From positions 1,116,001 to 1,180,000 of the forward strand of contig OU612065.1 of the NCBI GenBank assembly GCA_914767715.1: a stretch of DNA of 64,000 nt. Direction: 5' to 3'. This stretch comes from Membranipora membranacea. Its lineage: Eukaryota > Bryozoa > Gymnolaemata > Cheilostomatida > Membraniporidae. Positions 38,151 to 51,527 of the stretch are shown here, one piece after another. Positions within the stretch are counted from its first letter, which is position 1; every line of letters starts with the position of its first letter. The translations under genes were made by a program, and so were the position numbers. The notes beneath the pieces are model-generated. The model saw only the letters and a list, made by a program, of their open reading frames with translations, made no database searches and was not told the DNA's origin.

Positions 38151-40829
38151 GATGAGAATGCTCATGACAACTGTTTGATTGTTGGTGATTTCAACTTTCC
38201 GGATATCATTTGGCGAACTAAGGAAAGTGGTAGTAGTTATGTCAGGGCAAATAGACAGTTTTCTGAGCTCTGATTTAGGCCTCAATTTGGAATTGTCCTC
38301 TCTCCAGTTTGGTACTTTTAACCCACGCCGCATAGGAAAAACGTGCTGAAAAGAGGGTTATCTTGAAAACTACTTATAATAGAATAAAAATTGATTTTGA
38401 TTCAGAATCTGCAACATTGAAAACTCATAATGGACATAGTTTGGTAAATTATTTTAGTATTTGGATAGTCAATTATAGCATTTTCTGCCAGTTTTGCGGA
38501 CAATTTGGCAAAATCTTTTATGAGTTTCGTCACTAAAATTAAGATTTATCAACAGTCAATCCTCCAATGATTTGGAAACCCTGTCTCCCAGGGTTTTCAA
38601 TGGTGCAGACACTGAATCAAAAATCGTTTTTATCTTAGCGTCAGCGGTTTTCAATATAACCCTCTTTCAGCAGGTTTTTCCTATGCGGCGTGGGTTAAAA
38701 GTACCAAACTCGAGAGAGGGCAACTCCGAATTGAGGCATAAATAAGAGCTCAGAAAACTGTCTATTCTCATAAGAAAGCGATATATACTAAAGCTCTTGA
38801 TATTATTTGTCATGCTGATCATGTACAGTTAATACATGAACCCACTCATCGCTCTGGCAACATTCTTGACCTTGTCTTGATAAATAAGCTTGCACTTGAT
38901 GATCTGCATGTTGATTGTGAAGTGAAACCGTACATCTCTGATCATAAAATGATCCTTACCAACATCAAGACACAATGCTACACTAAAGACACAGAAAACA
39001 TCACACATCCCAAACGATATAACTTTAATAGAGCAGACTACACACTCATCGAGGAAAAGTATTCAAGTTTAATCAATTATTTCACTAATGAAGCTACGTC
39101 AGAGGACAGCGTGGAAAGCACCTGGGAACGATTTCATCAAACAACAACAGATTCACTGTCTACCATCCCAGGTATGTTAAATGGTCCTAGGGGTCACCCT
39201 TGGGTTGACCGTGAATTGAAGCGGCTTATTTACAAGCGCGACAGAATATTCATTAGAAACAAACGCTTCCCTAGTATTGCCCATGAAGAGGAATACGACC
39301 ATATATGTAAAACTATTAACGACAAGGTTCCAAAAGCCAAGTCTAACTACCTTAAGGACCATCTCACCAAACAAATGGAAGATGGCAATTCAAAACCACT
39401 GTACAATTATCTGAAGAAAAACAGTGGTAGGTCAAACAATATAACAACCATCAAAGATCTGCTATGACACTTAAAATGTTTTCTAACTTTGTTCCTTCCT
39501 TTATAGATTGTGTACATTACATCATTAAGAAGAGCGTTAAGGATGGCAGAGTACCCAAGATATGGCGAGATGCTAAGATCACCCCTATATTCAAGGGAGG
39601 AGACAGATCCGAGAGCAATATCTACCGCCCTATTAGCCTTACATGTATATTATCAAAAGTTACTGAACACATGATATGCTCAAATATGTGGCGACATATA
39701 GACAATTATGGTATAATATCCGACAAGCAGCATGGATTCAGAAAAGGTCTGAACACGACCACTCAGCTTCTGCACGTTGCACACTTTGCAGCTGAATCTC
39801 TAGATAGAAAGACTGATTACCACATAGTTAGCTTTGACTTTGCAAAGGCTTTTGACAAAGTGCCTCACAATCTATTGTTGCATAAACTTGTGATCTATAA
39901 ATTCAACCCTCATTGTATTAAATGGATTGAAGACTGGCTGACAGGCAGAAAATCTACTGTCAAGGTAAATGGCAGAACATCTTGTCAATTTGATGTCACC
40001 TCGGGTGTTCCCCAAGGTTCTGTGTTAAGGACCATTACTATTCCTCATTTATGTTAACGATATGACAGATTCTATTGTACATTCTGATTGCCGACTATAT
40101 GCGGACGACACCATTTTGTGTACAGATGTCACTAAAGTCATCAATTCACTGCAAAACGATGCAAATAAATTGTATAAATGGGCAAACAAATGGGGTATGC
40201 TTTTTAACTACAAAAAGTGTACACACATGAAGATCGGTTCTGAGAAACCTAACATTCAGTTAAAGCTTGGTTCTGCTGATATACCACACTCTCACTCTCT
40301 AAAATATCGTGGTGTGAATATTGAATCCAACATGAAATGGAATGAACACATATCCAAAGTAGTCAAGAAAGCAAATCGTACCCTTGGCCTCATCAAAAGA
40401 GGTCTTCACGAAGCACCGATCAAAACTAAGCTTACTGCCTATAAAACTGTAGTGAAACTTCTTCTTGAATATGCATGTCAGGTTTGGTCGCCTCATAGTT
40501 CGGGGTTGAAAAATAGTCTGGAAAAGGTCCAGAGAAATGCCATTAAATGGGTGTATCATTTGACTCAGGGTGACAGTGTTAACGATTGTCTGACTAATCA
40601 TGCCATTCCTCTATTATCGGATAGGAGAGATGCACTTGATATAAATTTTCTGCGGAAAATTGAAGGGGGCTTGTTTGACATCAAGTTGAATAACTTTGTA
40701 CGATTTGTATCAACATCACATGACACTAGAAACAAGACCATCAGCTGGCAGCACAACATTGACGCCTGGACTCACAGCTATTTCAACAGGATAAGGCCAG
40801 AGGTGAAAATTTACTTTCCTCCTGACTAA
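38150..40829 (+). mobile_element. LINE ORF2 segment (endonuclease end, RT), frameshifted
   Basis: From 38158 the plus strand reads ENAHDNCLIVGDFNFPDIIW (the GDFN box of the endonuclease). It is then broken by a palindrome (38250-38766) and resumes as HVQLIHEPTHRSGNILDLVL, with ISDHK near 38940. RT follows: RDAKITPIFKGGDRSESNIY, RPISLTCILSKV, KQHGFRKGLNTTTQLL, SFDFAKAFDKVPHNLL, TSGVPQGSVL. There is a frame change at about 40030, then CRLYADDTILC and the post-RT region to 40829. Frame changes also occur at about 39466. It is likely the continuation of the LINE whose ORF1 lies at 34610-36120. Confidence 0.88.
38250..38766. mobile_element. Palindromic insertion in the LINE endonuclease region
   Basis: Arms of about 115 bases, starting ATAGACAGTTTTCTGAGCTC and including TTTTAACCCACGCCGCATAG, are inverted around a spacer of about 290 bases. 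The surrounding LINE frame is split by it (SYVRAN to the left, TKALDIICHADHV to the right). Exact ends and target duplication are not clear because the left arm edge reads in frame with the LINE. Confidence 0.7.
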
Positions 40830-42740
40830 CCACTGAATACATTCTAATCTCCTACTAATCTAAAAATAAGTATATAGGTATTGTGTACGAAAAGGTCACA
40901 CTGATCACTACAATTGAACCATTCTACATCTATCTTCTGAGTGAACAATCACCAAAACTTGTTAGATAAAACAAGTCAAGGTTGAGTTTTTCTATTATTT
41001 ATTTTTTATATTATATCTAAATTAGTAATGTAGAATGTTAGGTGGCCACATCCGATAACCCCAGCGCAAAACTGGTGGTATATATATCCAAATGTGCCCA
41101 GTGATTGTGGACGTATTGGATTAAGTTGAGGGTAAAGTAAGGTAAGGTAAGTAGGCCTACATAAGCATGTGATGCTTATAGGCCTATATTGATCGGATTT
41201 GAAATAAAAAAAAAATGGTGCACAACATGGCCTGTCTCTAGTACAGCAGTATGTATATTAACACGGCCGTGACTACTATGGTTTTGAGTGTTTCTCTAGT
41301 ATCCTGGCACTGAGAAGACTGGTCCTGTTGCCTTACTATAAATGCAGTTCAAGCAATAAGTGAGTTGTGGTCAAACTTATTTTACTGCAAGCAACCAAGG
41401 AGTTATTACTGTGTTAGTTTTCATCACATTAACTGTTGTTTTCTGGGTTATCTACAGCATGAGCCCCTGAGTCTTACATGCCTTTACTTTGGCCAATGTC
41501 CAGTGGTAGATACTGGTCATTTGCAATACTTGAACGCATGTAAGTACCACTATCTATCTTATCTATTTTAACACAGTCACTCTCACTCACAGCATAGATA
41601 GAGTCACTCTCTAACTGAAATCACCGCTTTCCCGGAACACAGTCGAATCACACTGTTAGTCTGGCTCTCACTCACAGACAGACTCAGACTGACAGTCACT
41701 CCATCACTGAGCTGTCACATTTCAGTCTGTCTACTGCTACTCTCTCTGACTCGACTGTCCTTACCAATCTAATACCTAGTTTAAAATGCACCACCTAGAC
41801 ATCTCCGCAACAAGATATTCTCAGATGGATAATTTAAACAATCACCTCTCTTCTAAAAAATCACTACACTTCAATACTTGATTGCATTTTAAATTTCAGA
41901 ACTAGTAGACAGTCACTTAGTCCTTTCAATTTTCAGAAAACTAACTAAACCCTGACACTCATTTTTCTATAGTAAACTGAATGATTGCTCTTGACAGTCC
42001 AATCGTTCCAAACCCCCTTTAAATTATAACAGTATATGTGAAAGGTTCGACATTTCATGCTGAATGATAATCCTGTATTGACTACCTAACTCTATCATTG
42101 GTCAATTGTTTGCTCACCCGCGTACACAAGCACGTGTCTAGAGCATGTGAAATGGGAAAGTCTAGCTTATAACATCGATATCAACAACTTGATAGCGACC
42201 TGGTTGAAAATAATTGGGCATAATAAATGCACATTGGCACATTATATCTGCCCCGCCAACGCGCAGGTTATAAACTGTAGTTTTCTTCTGCAACAAAAAT
42301 TGCCCGCATACTTTGTACTTCATATATCATAGCAACTGCATTGGAGTTTATTATAAGAGTTCTACAAGAGGAATCAACTTATCACTGACAGCAGACCGAG
42401 ACTCGAGAGCATTATTTAAGAGCAGACACACAGTGTTTAATTTGGAATCAAACGAGCACTAACTCAATTGAGGTAGAGTATATATATTGTAAGTAATTCT
42501 GCTATCGGAACGCTGTGGCTATGCATTTCAAAATCATCTCTGTCAGAAATCAGGCTCAACACTCATCGATTAAAATAATAAAATTGATTAATTTGTATGT
42601 GCCTTGATAAGTGATTTTCCAGGTCTGTCCGTAGTGACTAAGTCGGCATTTTCTGTATCATTCTATCCACTTTTGGCTATCAAGATTGGCTTGAGGATTC
42701 CCCGAAGCGATGCAAGGAAATTGAAATTTACCTTATTGTC

Positions 42741-42762
42741 ATCAAGGAGTAAACTCCTTGTT
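42741..42762. repeat. Palindrome of the CAAGGAGT family
   Basis: ATCAAGGAGTAAACTCCTTG is nearly a perfect palindrome, matching the motif at 2182-2216. Confidence 0.6.
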
Positions 42763-43977
42763 ATTAATGTAAAATAATTCACTTCAGTTTTACAACAATA
42801 TTGTGGTACCAATGAACTCCATTATTGGTGATATAATAACGCAGAATTAAATAACTATAACAAGGAGGGCTTTATTTAATTATAATGGCGACACCCAAAA
42901 GTTATTTGACAGCAGATACAGTTACACACAATATCTGCCTTATCAGCTATTTAACACCATATATTTTACATGACAGTTTTACTAGTGAGACTGTCACTAT
43001 GTTGCTGGGTGATTCCTGGAGAATTCTAATGTGATTCATTGGGTTAGGGGTAGGCTATCTAGGGGCACACACTTTTTGTTTGCTAAACTTAATCACTTTG
43101 CAAGATGCATTTTCTATCCTATCTCATATCTTTATTTATCACCCATTATAGTCTAATGATCACAGCTGATGATAGCTCCAGCCAGACAATAAACTTTGCT
43201 TTGCGATGGTTTTCGTTAATTGACCCCAGCCTAGTAGATTTCTCTACTAATATGACACGGTCTTAGATTTCGTTCAGAGTTAACTTCATTATACTGGTTG
43301 TAGCGCAAACAGGTCAGCTCTACGATTGAGATGCTCAATGTGGTGAATTTCAGTAATGAGATATGGGACAAGGGGCAGGTGACGATTGCAGCTTTGCGCC
43401 GAAGACAAGATGATGCGATTGACATGAGTGCATGTGAGCATGAGAGTAACAGGGCGGCTATTGTTGCAACAGCAGCAGCAGCGAAACGGCGGGAGTTGGG
43501 AACCTCCCAGTCTGTACTACAGCAAAAGCACATAGATTCTGTCTGTCACAATACCATCTATGTGAAAATCAGTGAGGAATAAGGTGGTCATCAACAGACA
43601 GGGGTGGTTCCATGCAGTTGGGGTTGGCCATGTAAATTCTGTTGAGGAAAGGTCTACAATCAGCTTTCACATTCATGGTATTTAGCTGAAGACCTGCTGT
43701 TATCTGATGTAATGATTTGTTATGTGGTGTCTGTATCACTGGTATTGTATCTCATTTTTATTCATGTATACAGTGCTTTAATTGTCATCAAAAAATAATT
43801 TTTTTGAATGTTTATCTTGATTTTTAAGGCAATTACCAATGTTTTTTACATCAAATTCTGGTTTCTTTGTGTCATGGCAAATTTGAATCAATAACACATT
43901 TGCAGTTCATTTTGGTAATTTTTTATTATCAACGGTAATACTTTTCATTTCAGCTAAGATGAAATATCCGTCTACGC

Positions 43978-44009
43978 CAGAGACTATAGATATATATCTA
44001 TAGTCTCTG
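43978..44009. repeat. Perfect 32-bp palindrome
   Basis: CAGAGACTATAGATAT and its exact complement, 200 bases upstream of the ZnT1 start codon. A related imperfect copy is at 58557-58586. Confidence 0.85.
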
Positions 44010-44211
44010 TCTACACCATATATTATACGGATTATATAAGGAAACCCATTGACTTGAAATGCACAACACTTTCACAGATGGTCAGCAATATTACTTTCTT
44101 CGATTTGTGACTCACAATCCCGAAATATTTATCTTACCGTTAAACTTTTTGATTGTTACTATTTCAGAAGTCTGCAGTAGTGTTTGGAATAGCCCGCTCC
44201 CGTTTGTCGAG

Positions 44212-47200
44212 ATGGGGAGGTACAGTGGTAAATCATGTCGTTTATTAGCCATGCTGTCTCTGACTCTATCATTTATGTTAGTCGAGGTCATTGTGGGACA
44301 CATGACTCACTCCTTGGCACTTATTGCTGATGCCTTTCATATGCTGAGTGACACGTTGGCGCTTATAGTCGGACTAGCTTCGATAAAGGTTAGTTTTCAG
44401 TTTCTTTGACATACTGTCACCAAATCAGTTTGAAGATTAACTGATAGTAAGATGTAGGTTTCAGTCCCTTGATTGTGTTCTCTTCTTGCTATCATTGAAC
44501 TGGTATTTCTTTACCAAACCAAACGTCTCAGTGCACCATGATTAGGCACACCCAAGCTATTGCAATACGCTAAGAAAGTGTTGACTGGCATGATTTAGCC
44601 ATCTGCTGTTGGCAGAAATCTATGGTAGATTATTCTTCACTGAGATATCATGTCTGACGATAGAAGTGAATTGGATGAGTAGTGTTTGACAGGTGCTAGC
44701 CGACAGATCATAGTGTCAGAATCTGACAAGGCCATAGTTATTAAACTTATATACCAAAATTGGACTTTCAATGGCTGAAAAGTAACTTTATACAAACAAC
44801 AAATGTGAATCACAGCTGCAGGCAGTGTTATCCGTAGACTGGGCTGTATGTATAATGGATTTGTAACTCAATACAGCTGATGACGATCATGTGTCATCAA
44901 ATAATTGTTGCCAGGATAAAGTTGATGGACTAGACATTTTCTACCACCTGAAAATATTCTACCAATGTAGGAGTTGAGTTGATTACCCTGTTGTTTCTAT
45001 TTTGTCAAAATATACTCTGGCGCCTTGTCAACTGACCCTTAATACCTGAAACCAACCTGTAGGGTCAGGCAACGCCAGATTGAGCAGGGTCAATATGTAA
45101 GAGTTTTTAAATGCATTTGCATATTCTGCTTTCATTAGTATAAGTTTATTGGTAATCTGGTGACAAAAGGCAAGGACACAAATTTGTCTTGGATAAAAAT
45201 TTTAAGCAATTGTGCAAATGTGGTATGTTCAGGATGAGATCACACCAAAGTTTTGGCAATGTTACATAACTTATTCGTACAATCATGTTTGGGATGGAAT
45301 ATTTATACTTGAAACAGTTGGCTAGAAGAGGAAGCTCGGTATATAACACATTTGGTTGGGCCAGAGCAGAGGTGGTAGGAGCTTTGATTAACGCTGTCTT
45401 CTTAGTGGCCTTATGCTTCACAATATTCGTGGAAGCAGTGGAGCGCCTAGTCACTAGGGAGTCTATTACAGATGCCAAAAATCTGCTCTATGTTGGTGGA
45501 GTTGGTCTAGCTATCAACTTACTAGGCCTTCTTCTCTTCCACGATCATGGTCAGTAGGATGCTCATTTACTCAGATATTCTATAATTTATCTGAAAGTAG
45601 CAACAAAATTTCCATGGATGATATATCTATATTATCATATTGGTAATGGTTTGCTCATATATGTATATTTTTAGAGTGTGCCTGTATTAGTTTCTGATTG
45701 TCACGATGGCACTGTTCTGGCATGCTCTACCATTGAACAGAGTAAAACGCGCATATATAATATATGGGTGTGTTTGCAGCTCATGGCCACACACACGGAG
45801 GAATGTCCCATAGTCATGGTGGTCATTCTGGCCACCAACATCAACATAATGGAAAGAGCCATTCACACAATCACTCTCATGAGATAAAACAACAGGAGGC
45901 AGGAAATGAAACTAAGTTTCCCCACAGTTCAAAGTCAGGTAACGAATCACACCACAATTTTTTTTTGGAAAATATTATTTTTGGGCCATCAGGGACTTCA
46001 TTCTGAAAATAGCACAGGAAATGGATACGGTACACCAGTGACCCACTGAGCCGATTTAAGTTGGTTTGTTTTCTCCCGGTATTATCTTATCATTGCCTGT
46101 TCATTGTTTGTGCACGCACATCTATCATTGTGTTTTTAATTGGCATCAGTTTAATTGTTTAGTGCACAGTTTGAAAAACAAATGTAATCGAGAAAAGGCA
46201 AAAAACCGTGCTTGTCAGCCATATTTGGAATGTCAAATTTTCAAATGTTTGTTTCTGTTATCAGAGGATTTGATTGATATATTAATGTTATGTAACAAGA
46301 CATCCTGTATCACTTGTACTTCAGACGCCAACTTTTATCCATCCAGCTTCAAATGTGCAGAGCCAACAAAAACTAACTGATCTTGTTACAAATCCTTCCA
46401 AACTACAACTATTTTGTTTACAGGTAGCGAGGATGAGTCTGAAATATCCCTAGTTATTGAACCGGATTCACCTGCTGAAATGGCTTTGAAGCCTGGATCA
46501 AAAAGTGCAGGTGAATGCAAAATATCAAATGTCATACTTAACCTCTAAGTACAGCTTTGCCAATAATAGAAACATTTTCCTATTCAACTAGCAACCCTGG
46601 CCTGTACAAACCATTATACTTACCTAATCAATTATGCATTCATTTTATGAGCTAGTAGTTGAGGATTTGAACGTTATCCGATCAGCGATCAGCTGGCCTA
46701 ATGTATCCCCCAAAGCAAATGCCAAATGCAAACTTCACCATTAACTACTGTTATATCAATTTGGGGGAGAAAATTGGTCATGCAGAGATTAGTGAAATTT
46801 GTTGGCCAAACTGTTGACTTGTTGCGAAAATGTGGAACAACATAATACTTACGAGGTGGTCTATATAATGGATTTTGCAGAATCTCGAGCACATCAGTTG
46901 AACATGAGAGGAGTCTTTCTGCATGTTTTGGGTGACGCTCTAGGATCAGTGTTTGTAATGATAAGTGCTGGAGTGACCATCATAGCCAGAGAGCATATTT
47001 ACAAGTGCCACGTGGACCTCAACACAGCTAACCTAACCCTACCACTCTATGTCAATGGTTCAAACTACAATCCTCACTGCCGCGACGAACTAAACGACCC
47101 TGAATGGGTAAAGTGTATCGACCCGGTATTAGGGTAGGTTTATTAGATAACCATAAACCACAATAATAATCTTATTTCATTCCGTAAAATGTGTAACCCT

Positions 47201-49220
47201 CATGATAAGATGTGTCAGCTTAACAGTCCGAAATGTGTTTCACCTGCACAGATTTGCGAGGTCGAATGAGGTATGGAAGCAAGACATTGTGTGAAGCATG
47301 CATCAAAGATAACTTATGTTACAATCTGCCAGGCATGTTGTAAACTTTAACTGATTTAGCTAGAAAATTTTGTCCAAATCTAGTTTAAGCGCTCAAACTG
47401 TGCCGGGATAGCTGGTAGTGGCATTTCATTATCAACCACTTTGGGTGGGTAAAGTGGTTGATAATGAAATGCCTCTACCGGCTATGCCGGCACAGTTTGA
47501 GCACTTTGACTAGTCCCTATCGTCATCGCACACATTGCACAAATCCTTCCTTTGGTCAGAATGGTCTATCTACTAGACAAATTCAGACTCTTAGGTTATC
47601 CTTGATATTGTATGAATAGTTTTATCAAGGCATCAACAATTTTTGTTATGAGGCCTCAGCAAAGAACAATCAGCCATTGATTTGGGCATTTTCAATCAAT
47701 AGACCTCCTTATTCACATTTATTCCCCTAATCACTTGTTTAAATATGGCTCTGAAATAAGTAGGTCAACATGTGAATATTAAGCAGCCAATGGAGCGATA
47801 AAAAGTAATGTGAAACCACTAGTGTGTTAACCTTGTAATCAATGTTATTGATGCAATGGTTCGGATGTTGAATATCATATTTCCTGTGATTGTGATATCC
47901 ACCAGGGATGTGGTTAATTTTGAGACCAATATAGTAAATAAAAAAGCAGTCGGTGGTATCCTACCTAACTACAATGGCTCACATCATACGATGAATGACA
48001 ATGTGTTCTCAGCAACTGTTGCTTGGAGCAAAATTGTCAAAATTTGATGTTACAGAAAACATTTCATCTACTGCAACAATAGTAGCCGTTTCTTTTAGGG
48101 TCACCTTGCGGTATTCATATGTGGTCATCAATGTCAATAATAGCTACAATCCCAGTAATGAACTATAGGCTATGCGTCCTATGCTTATGTTATAATAATT
48201 ACAAATACCGATGTCAATCTGTTGCAGGCTGGTCCTAGTTGGAATTATCTTATCTACAGCTATTCCGCTATGTAAGTTACTTTAATGACATAATTTACAT
48301 ACCAGTTGTACATTTATTATCTCTATTGATGGAAAGGCTAGAATATTAAAGTCCTTCTCTTACCCATGCTGAAACTGACGAAATCAAATTTGTATTTTTC
48401 AAAATAAATTTAGAAGATATAGGCCGATTATTTCAGAGCTGCTTGTAACCCTGAACGATGTGAATTCTCATGTTTTATTTTTCACTAATCTGTTTTAGTA
48501 AAACAAACCGCCGCAGTGCTGATGCAGATGGTCCCGGCACATCTGGATGTGCAACGTTTACAAATGGAAATAAAAAATGTGAGGATGTACTGTATGTCAA
48601 TGTGAGAATACTTAATGCATGACTATGTGAAGCAGTCTGAGATTTATCTGTGTTTGATGTTTTACTTTACAGTACTCAGTACATAAAATATCCATCATCA
48701 TGTAAAAATGGACACTTTTTTTGCAGATGGATGGTGTTATAGATATACATGAGTTTCATATATGGAGTCTGGCTGGTAATAAGGTTATAGCATCACCTCA
48801 TGTACGCACAAAGGATGTTGATAACTACATCTGTCTAGCAAAGAGGATCAAGCAATATCTGCATGTAGAAGGCATCCATTCAGTCACTATACAGCCCGAG
48901 TTTAGCCAGGTTTGTACCCATATTTACTTACTTGTATTTCCTTGAGGTCCAATCAGATATGTTGATTTCATGTTTCTATTTGAAATCTGTCTCATGTGAA
49001 TATTTTATATTTATATTTGTATGTTCTATTACAGCAGCAGCTGACAGGGGACGGGTCTAGACAGTGTGTGTTAGAGTGTGGGCCAGATATGGACTGTCAT
49101 GGTGATACATGCTGTGGGTCAAAGCTCACACAATCTGGAATGAATGGCGACTGTGCCGAAAATGGGGATGGCACAAAACTGCATAAACGTAGTCGTGACA
49201 GCTTGCATTCGCATATATAG
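44212..49220 (+). CDS. SLC30A1: ZnT1-type zinc exporter (SLC30A1-like), 9 exons, 466 aa
   Basis: Cation-diffusion-facilitator zinc/proton antiporter; the ZnT1 subgroup exports cytosolic zinc at the plasma membrane. Exons: 44212-44388, 45318-45549, 45780-45938, 46424-46510, 46881-47133, 48228-48271, 48499-48578, 48727-48909 and 49035-49220, all in phase. TM1-TM2 lie in exon 1 with the zinc-site motif HMLSD (HxxxD). Exon 2 carries NTFGWARAEVVGALINAVFL (TM3) and TM4. Exon 3 is the His-rich loop (HGHTHGGMSHSHGGH and onward). Exon 5 has LNMRGVFLHVLGDALGSV, the second HxxxD site in TM5, and then a Cys/Asn-rich extracellular loop. The cytosolic domain has IDIHEFHIWSLAG and VTIQPEF. The Cys-rich tail (CGPDMDCHGDTCCG) matches the ZnT1 style. 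Start ATG 44212 is the one that aligns with family N-termini. AATAAA signals are present at 49707 and 50115. SLC30A10 is the closest alternative, but the Cys tail and His loop favour ZnT1. Confidence 0.94.
47381..47512. mobile_element. 132-bp hairpin MITE, same family as 18210-18294
   Basis: Inverted arms of about 55 bases begin TAGTTTAAGCGCTCAAACTG and read back from the right end as TAGTCAAAGTGCTCAAACTG. Flanks GTCCAAATC (47372-47380) and GTCCCTATC (47513-47521) match at 7 of 9 positions, as expected for an aged 9-bp target duplication. It is inside the ZnT1 intron after exon 5. The inner part TGGCATTTCATTATCAA recurs in the hairpin at 50966-51030. Confidence 0.7.
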
Positions 49221-49374
49221 TATTTTGGTTCAATATATTTCTCGAATCACGACATCCATTGCTACGCCATTATTCCATTATACTTATACCGCCGCGCAGG
49301 CCACATTTATATACATCTATTGCCATATGATGGTGCTCTTTAATGATTATGCAATGGTTTATTTCTATGATTAT

Positions 49375-49449
49375 GAACAGTAGTTATCTGTCCCTACCAG
49401 AACAGTAGTTATCTGTCCCTACCAGAACAGTAGTTATCTGTCCCTACCA
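49375..49449. repeat. 25-bp tandem repeat, 3 copies, 3' of the ZnT1 gene
   Basis: Three consecutive copies of a unit starting GAACAGTAGTTATCTG and ending CCCTACCA lie 155 bases after the stop codon, probably in the 3' untranslated region. Confidence 0.9.
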
Positions 49450-50512
49450 TAGGTATCATATAAATCTACCAATCATTTCTGACAACACAGCCATCACCAA
49501 CAGTTCGTGTTCATAGGCAGCTAATCCTAGCCTTATCCCGAAGGCCTTCGTGTTAAGGCTAGCTAATCCACAATCAGGGCTCATATGATAACTTGGGACA
49601 ATTTTAGTATGCTTGAGGTGATGGATTGACCATCCCTCCCATGAAAATAATTATATTTTACGCTGTCAAATATGCATTTCATGTTTTCCATTAAAGTGTT
49701 TTATGCAATAAATTTTCTCAGGCTCATAGAAATCACAGACAGCACTTCACTTATCGCTCTCTTAGCCCTAGTAAATATCAAATATTGGGTTAATTTAGTT
49801 ACCTGATATAAGGAGAAAGCTCGTACTCTATTTACATGGGATAGTCTGATAGTAGACGATACCAACTTTAATTAGTTTGATTTAGATACAAAGTCTGAGC
49901 CAAGTCTAGCGTGTCAATCAATGAAAGCAACAGGGACCGGACATCCAAAGAACAGACCAAAATGACTTCAAGAACTCCCAGAGTTAAAACTCCAGGTTTC
50001 TGCTTCCCTCTCATCGATCAAACATTTGACCTCTGTCGGAGATGTTCTCTACCTAAATGTTGTTAGGTCTGGACATTTTAAAGTGTATCTAGTGGGAACA
50101 ATGTGCTCCCTGTCAATAAACAGCACATTTATTTTTCAATATTGTGAACATTTTATTGCCTATCTGATGGTAGAAAGAAAATAATATATTATTATAACAA
50201 ATACAAACTCATCTTAACTCAGTGGATATTTTCATATGTGTGGTTTCGCCCCAAAGCTGACTTCATACTTTTTCTTATAATAGTCCTCATCAGCTGGCAT
50301 AAAGATTCAGCTACTTCATTGTGTAAACAATCACACATACATCATATTCACACAATAATATATCTCTATATACGTATGTACCTTTGTGAGAATAAAAAAA
50401 GGGCAACTTTTCCATACCATGGCAAAAACCCACAAAGGTTTTAGAAATTGTACAACTATTTACATTGCCCATTTGATAATAACCAAAATTGATGCTCATA
50501 TGCACAATGTCA

Positions 50513-50662
<150 letters not shown>

Positions 50663-50827
50663 TCACTGTTTTCACTCCTATCTTCAACAACATTGCAATT
50701 CACCACAGTGGGGTCACCAACAGTCCGTATTTATCGAAAAGTATCATAACTCACTATCAATTATCACAGGTATTTTGGTCTTACCAATGAACTAAACCTC
50801 CATTGGTCATTGGTTCATGACTAAACC

Positions 50828-50915
50828 TCAAATGACTAAATTACTAAATGGTTCAAATGACTAAATGGTTCAAATGACTAAATGACTAAATGGTTCAAAT
50901 GACTAAATTGGTCAT
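50828..50915. repeat. Short imperfect tandem repeat (about 17-bp unit)
   Basis: Units of the type ATGGTTCAAATGACTAA recur with partial copies between 50828 and 50915, and variants of TGGTCATTGG/TTCATTGG surround them. Noncoding. Confidence 0.8.
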
Positions 50916-50955
50916 TGGTCATTACTAAACCTCCATTAGTTCATTGGTCTTACTG

Positions 50956-51031
50956 CTCAAATGTTGCATGGGTTACCGGTATTGGCATTTCATCATCAAC
51001 AACATCCCCTGATAATGAAATGCCAATACCA
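50956..51031. repeat. Hairpin related to the 47381-47512 element
   Basis: Arms GGTATTGGCATTTCATCATC and GATAATGAAATGCCAATACC pair around a short loop. The arm sequence resembles the inner arm of the hairpin MITE at 47381-47512, and GCTCAAATG precedes it. No target duplication is clear. Confidence 0.6.
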
Positions 51032-51356
51032 GGTAATTTCATTTTAATATGCAAAAAACTAATTTATCCTGTCTAATTATGCTTGTCAAAACAGGACTAG
51101 AGGAGTAAAGTGTTTGCAGGAGGAAAAGTTGGTCATTTGGCAAGCCTTGGAATAGTGAACTTTGTGGTTAGCTAACATTAACTCAAACTCATTACTTTAC
51201 ATAAACTCCCACCTTAGATGGATGCTTATTAAAATAAATTCTATCCCTGTCTAGCAAAACTAAACTATGGCTCATGTTTTCTCTGTGAAATCACTACATC
51301 ATGCACGCTAATCTGCTGACATCTACGTCCTGTCAAGTTTTGACTGTGTAAGCTTA

Positions 51357-51527
<171 letters not shown>

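Larger units (their letters stand above)
40830..44211. other. Intergenic, LINE 3' flank and upstream region of the ZnT1 gene
   Basis: The LINE 3' untranslated region may extend to the GGTAAAGTAAGGTAAGGTAA run near 41134. The CAAGGAGT and 32-bp palindromes are noted separately. An 83-codon frame at 43331-43582 has no family resemblance. Nothing else is supported. Confidence 0.45.

Noticed and set aside
43331-43582. 83-codon open frame upstream of the ZnT1 gene
   Set aside because: Ala/Arg-rich with no recognised motif and no supporting splice sites; could be chance.
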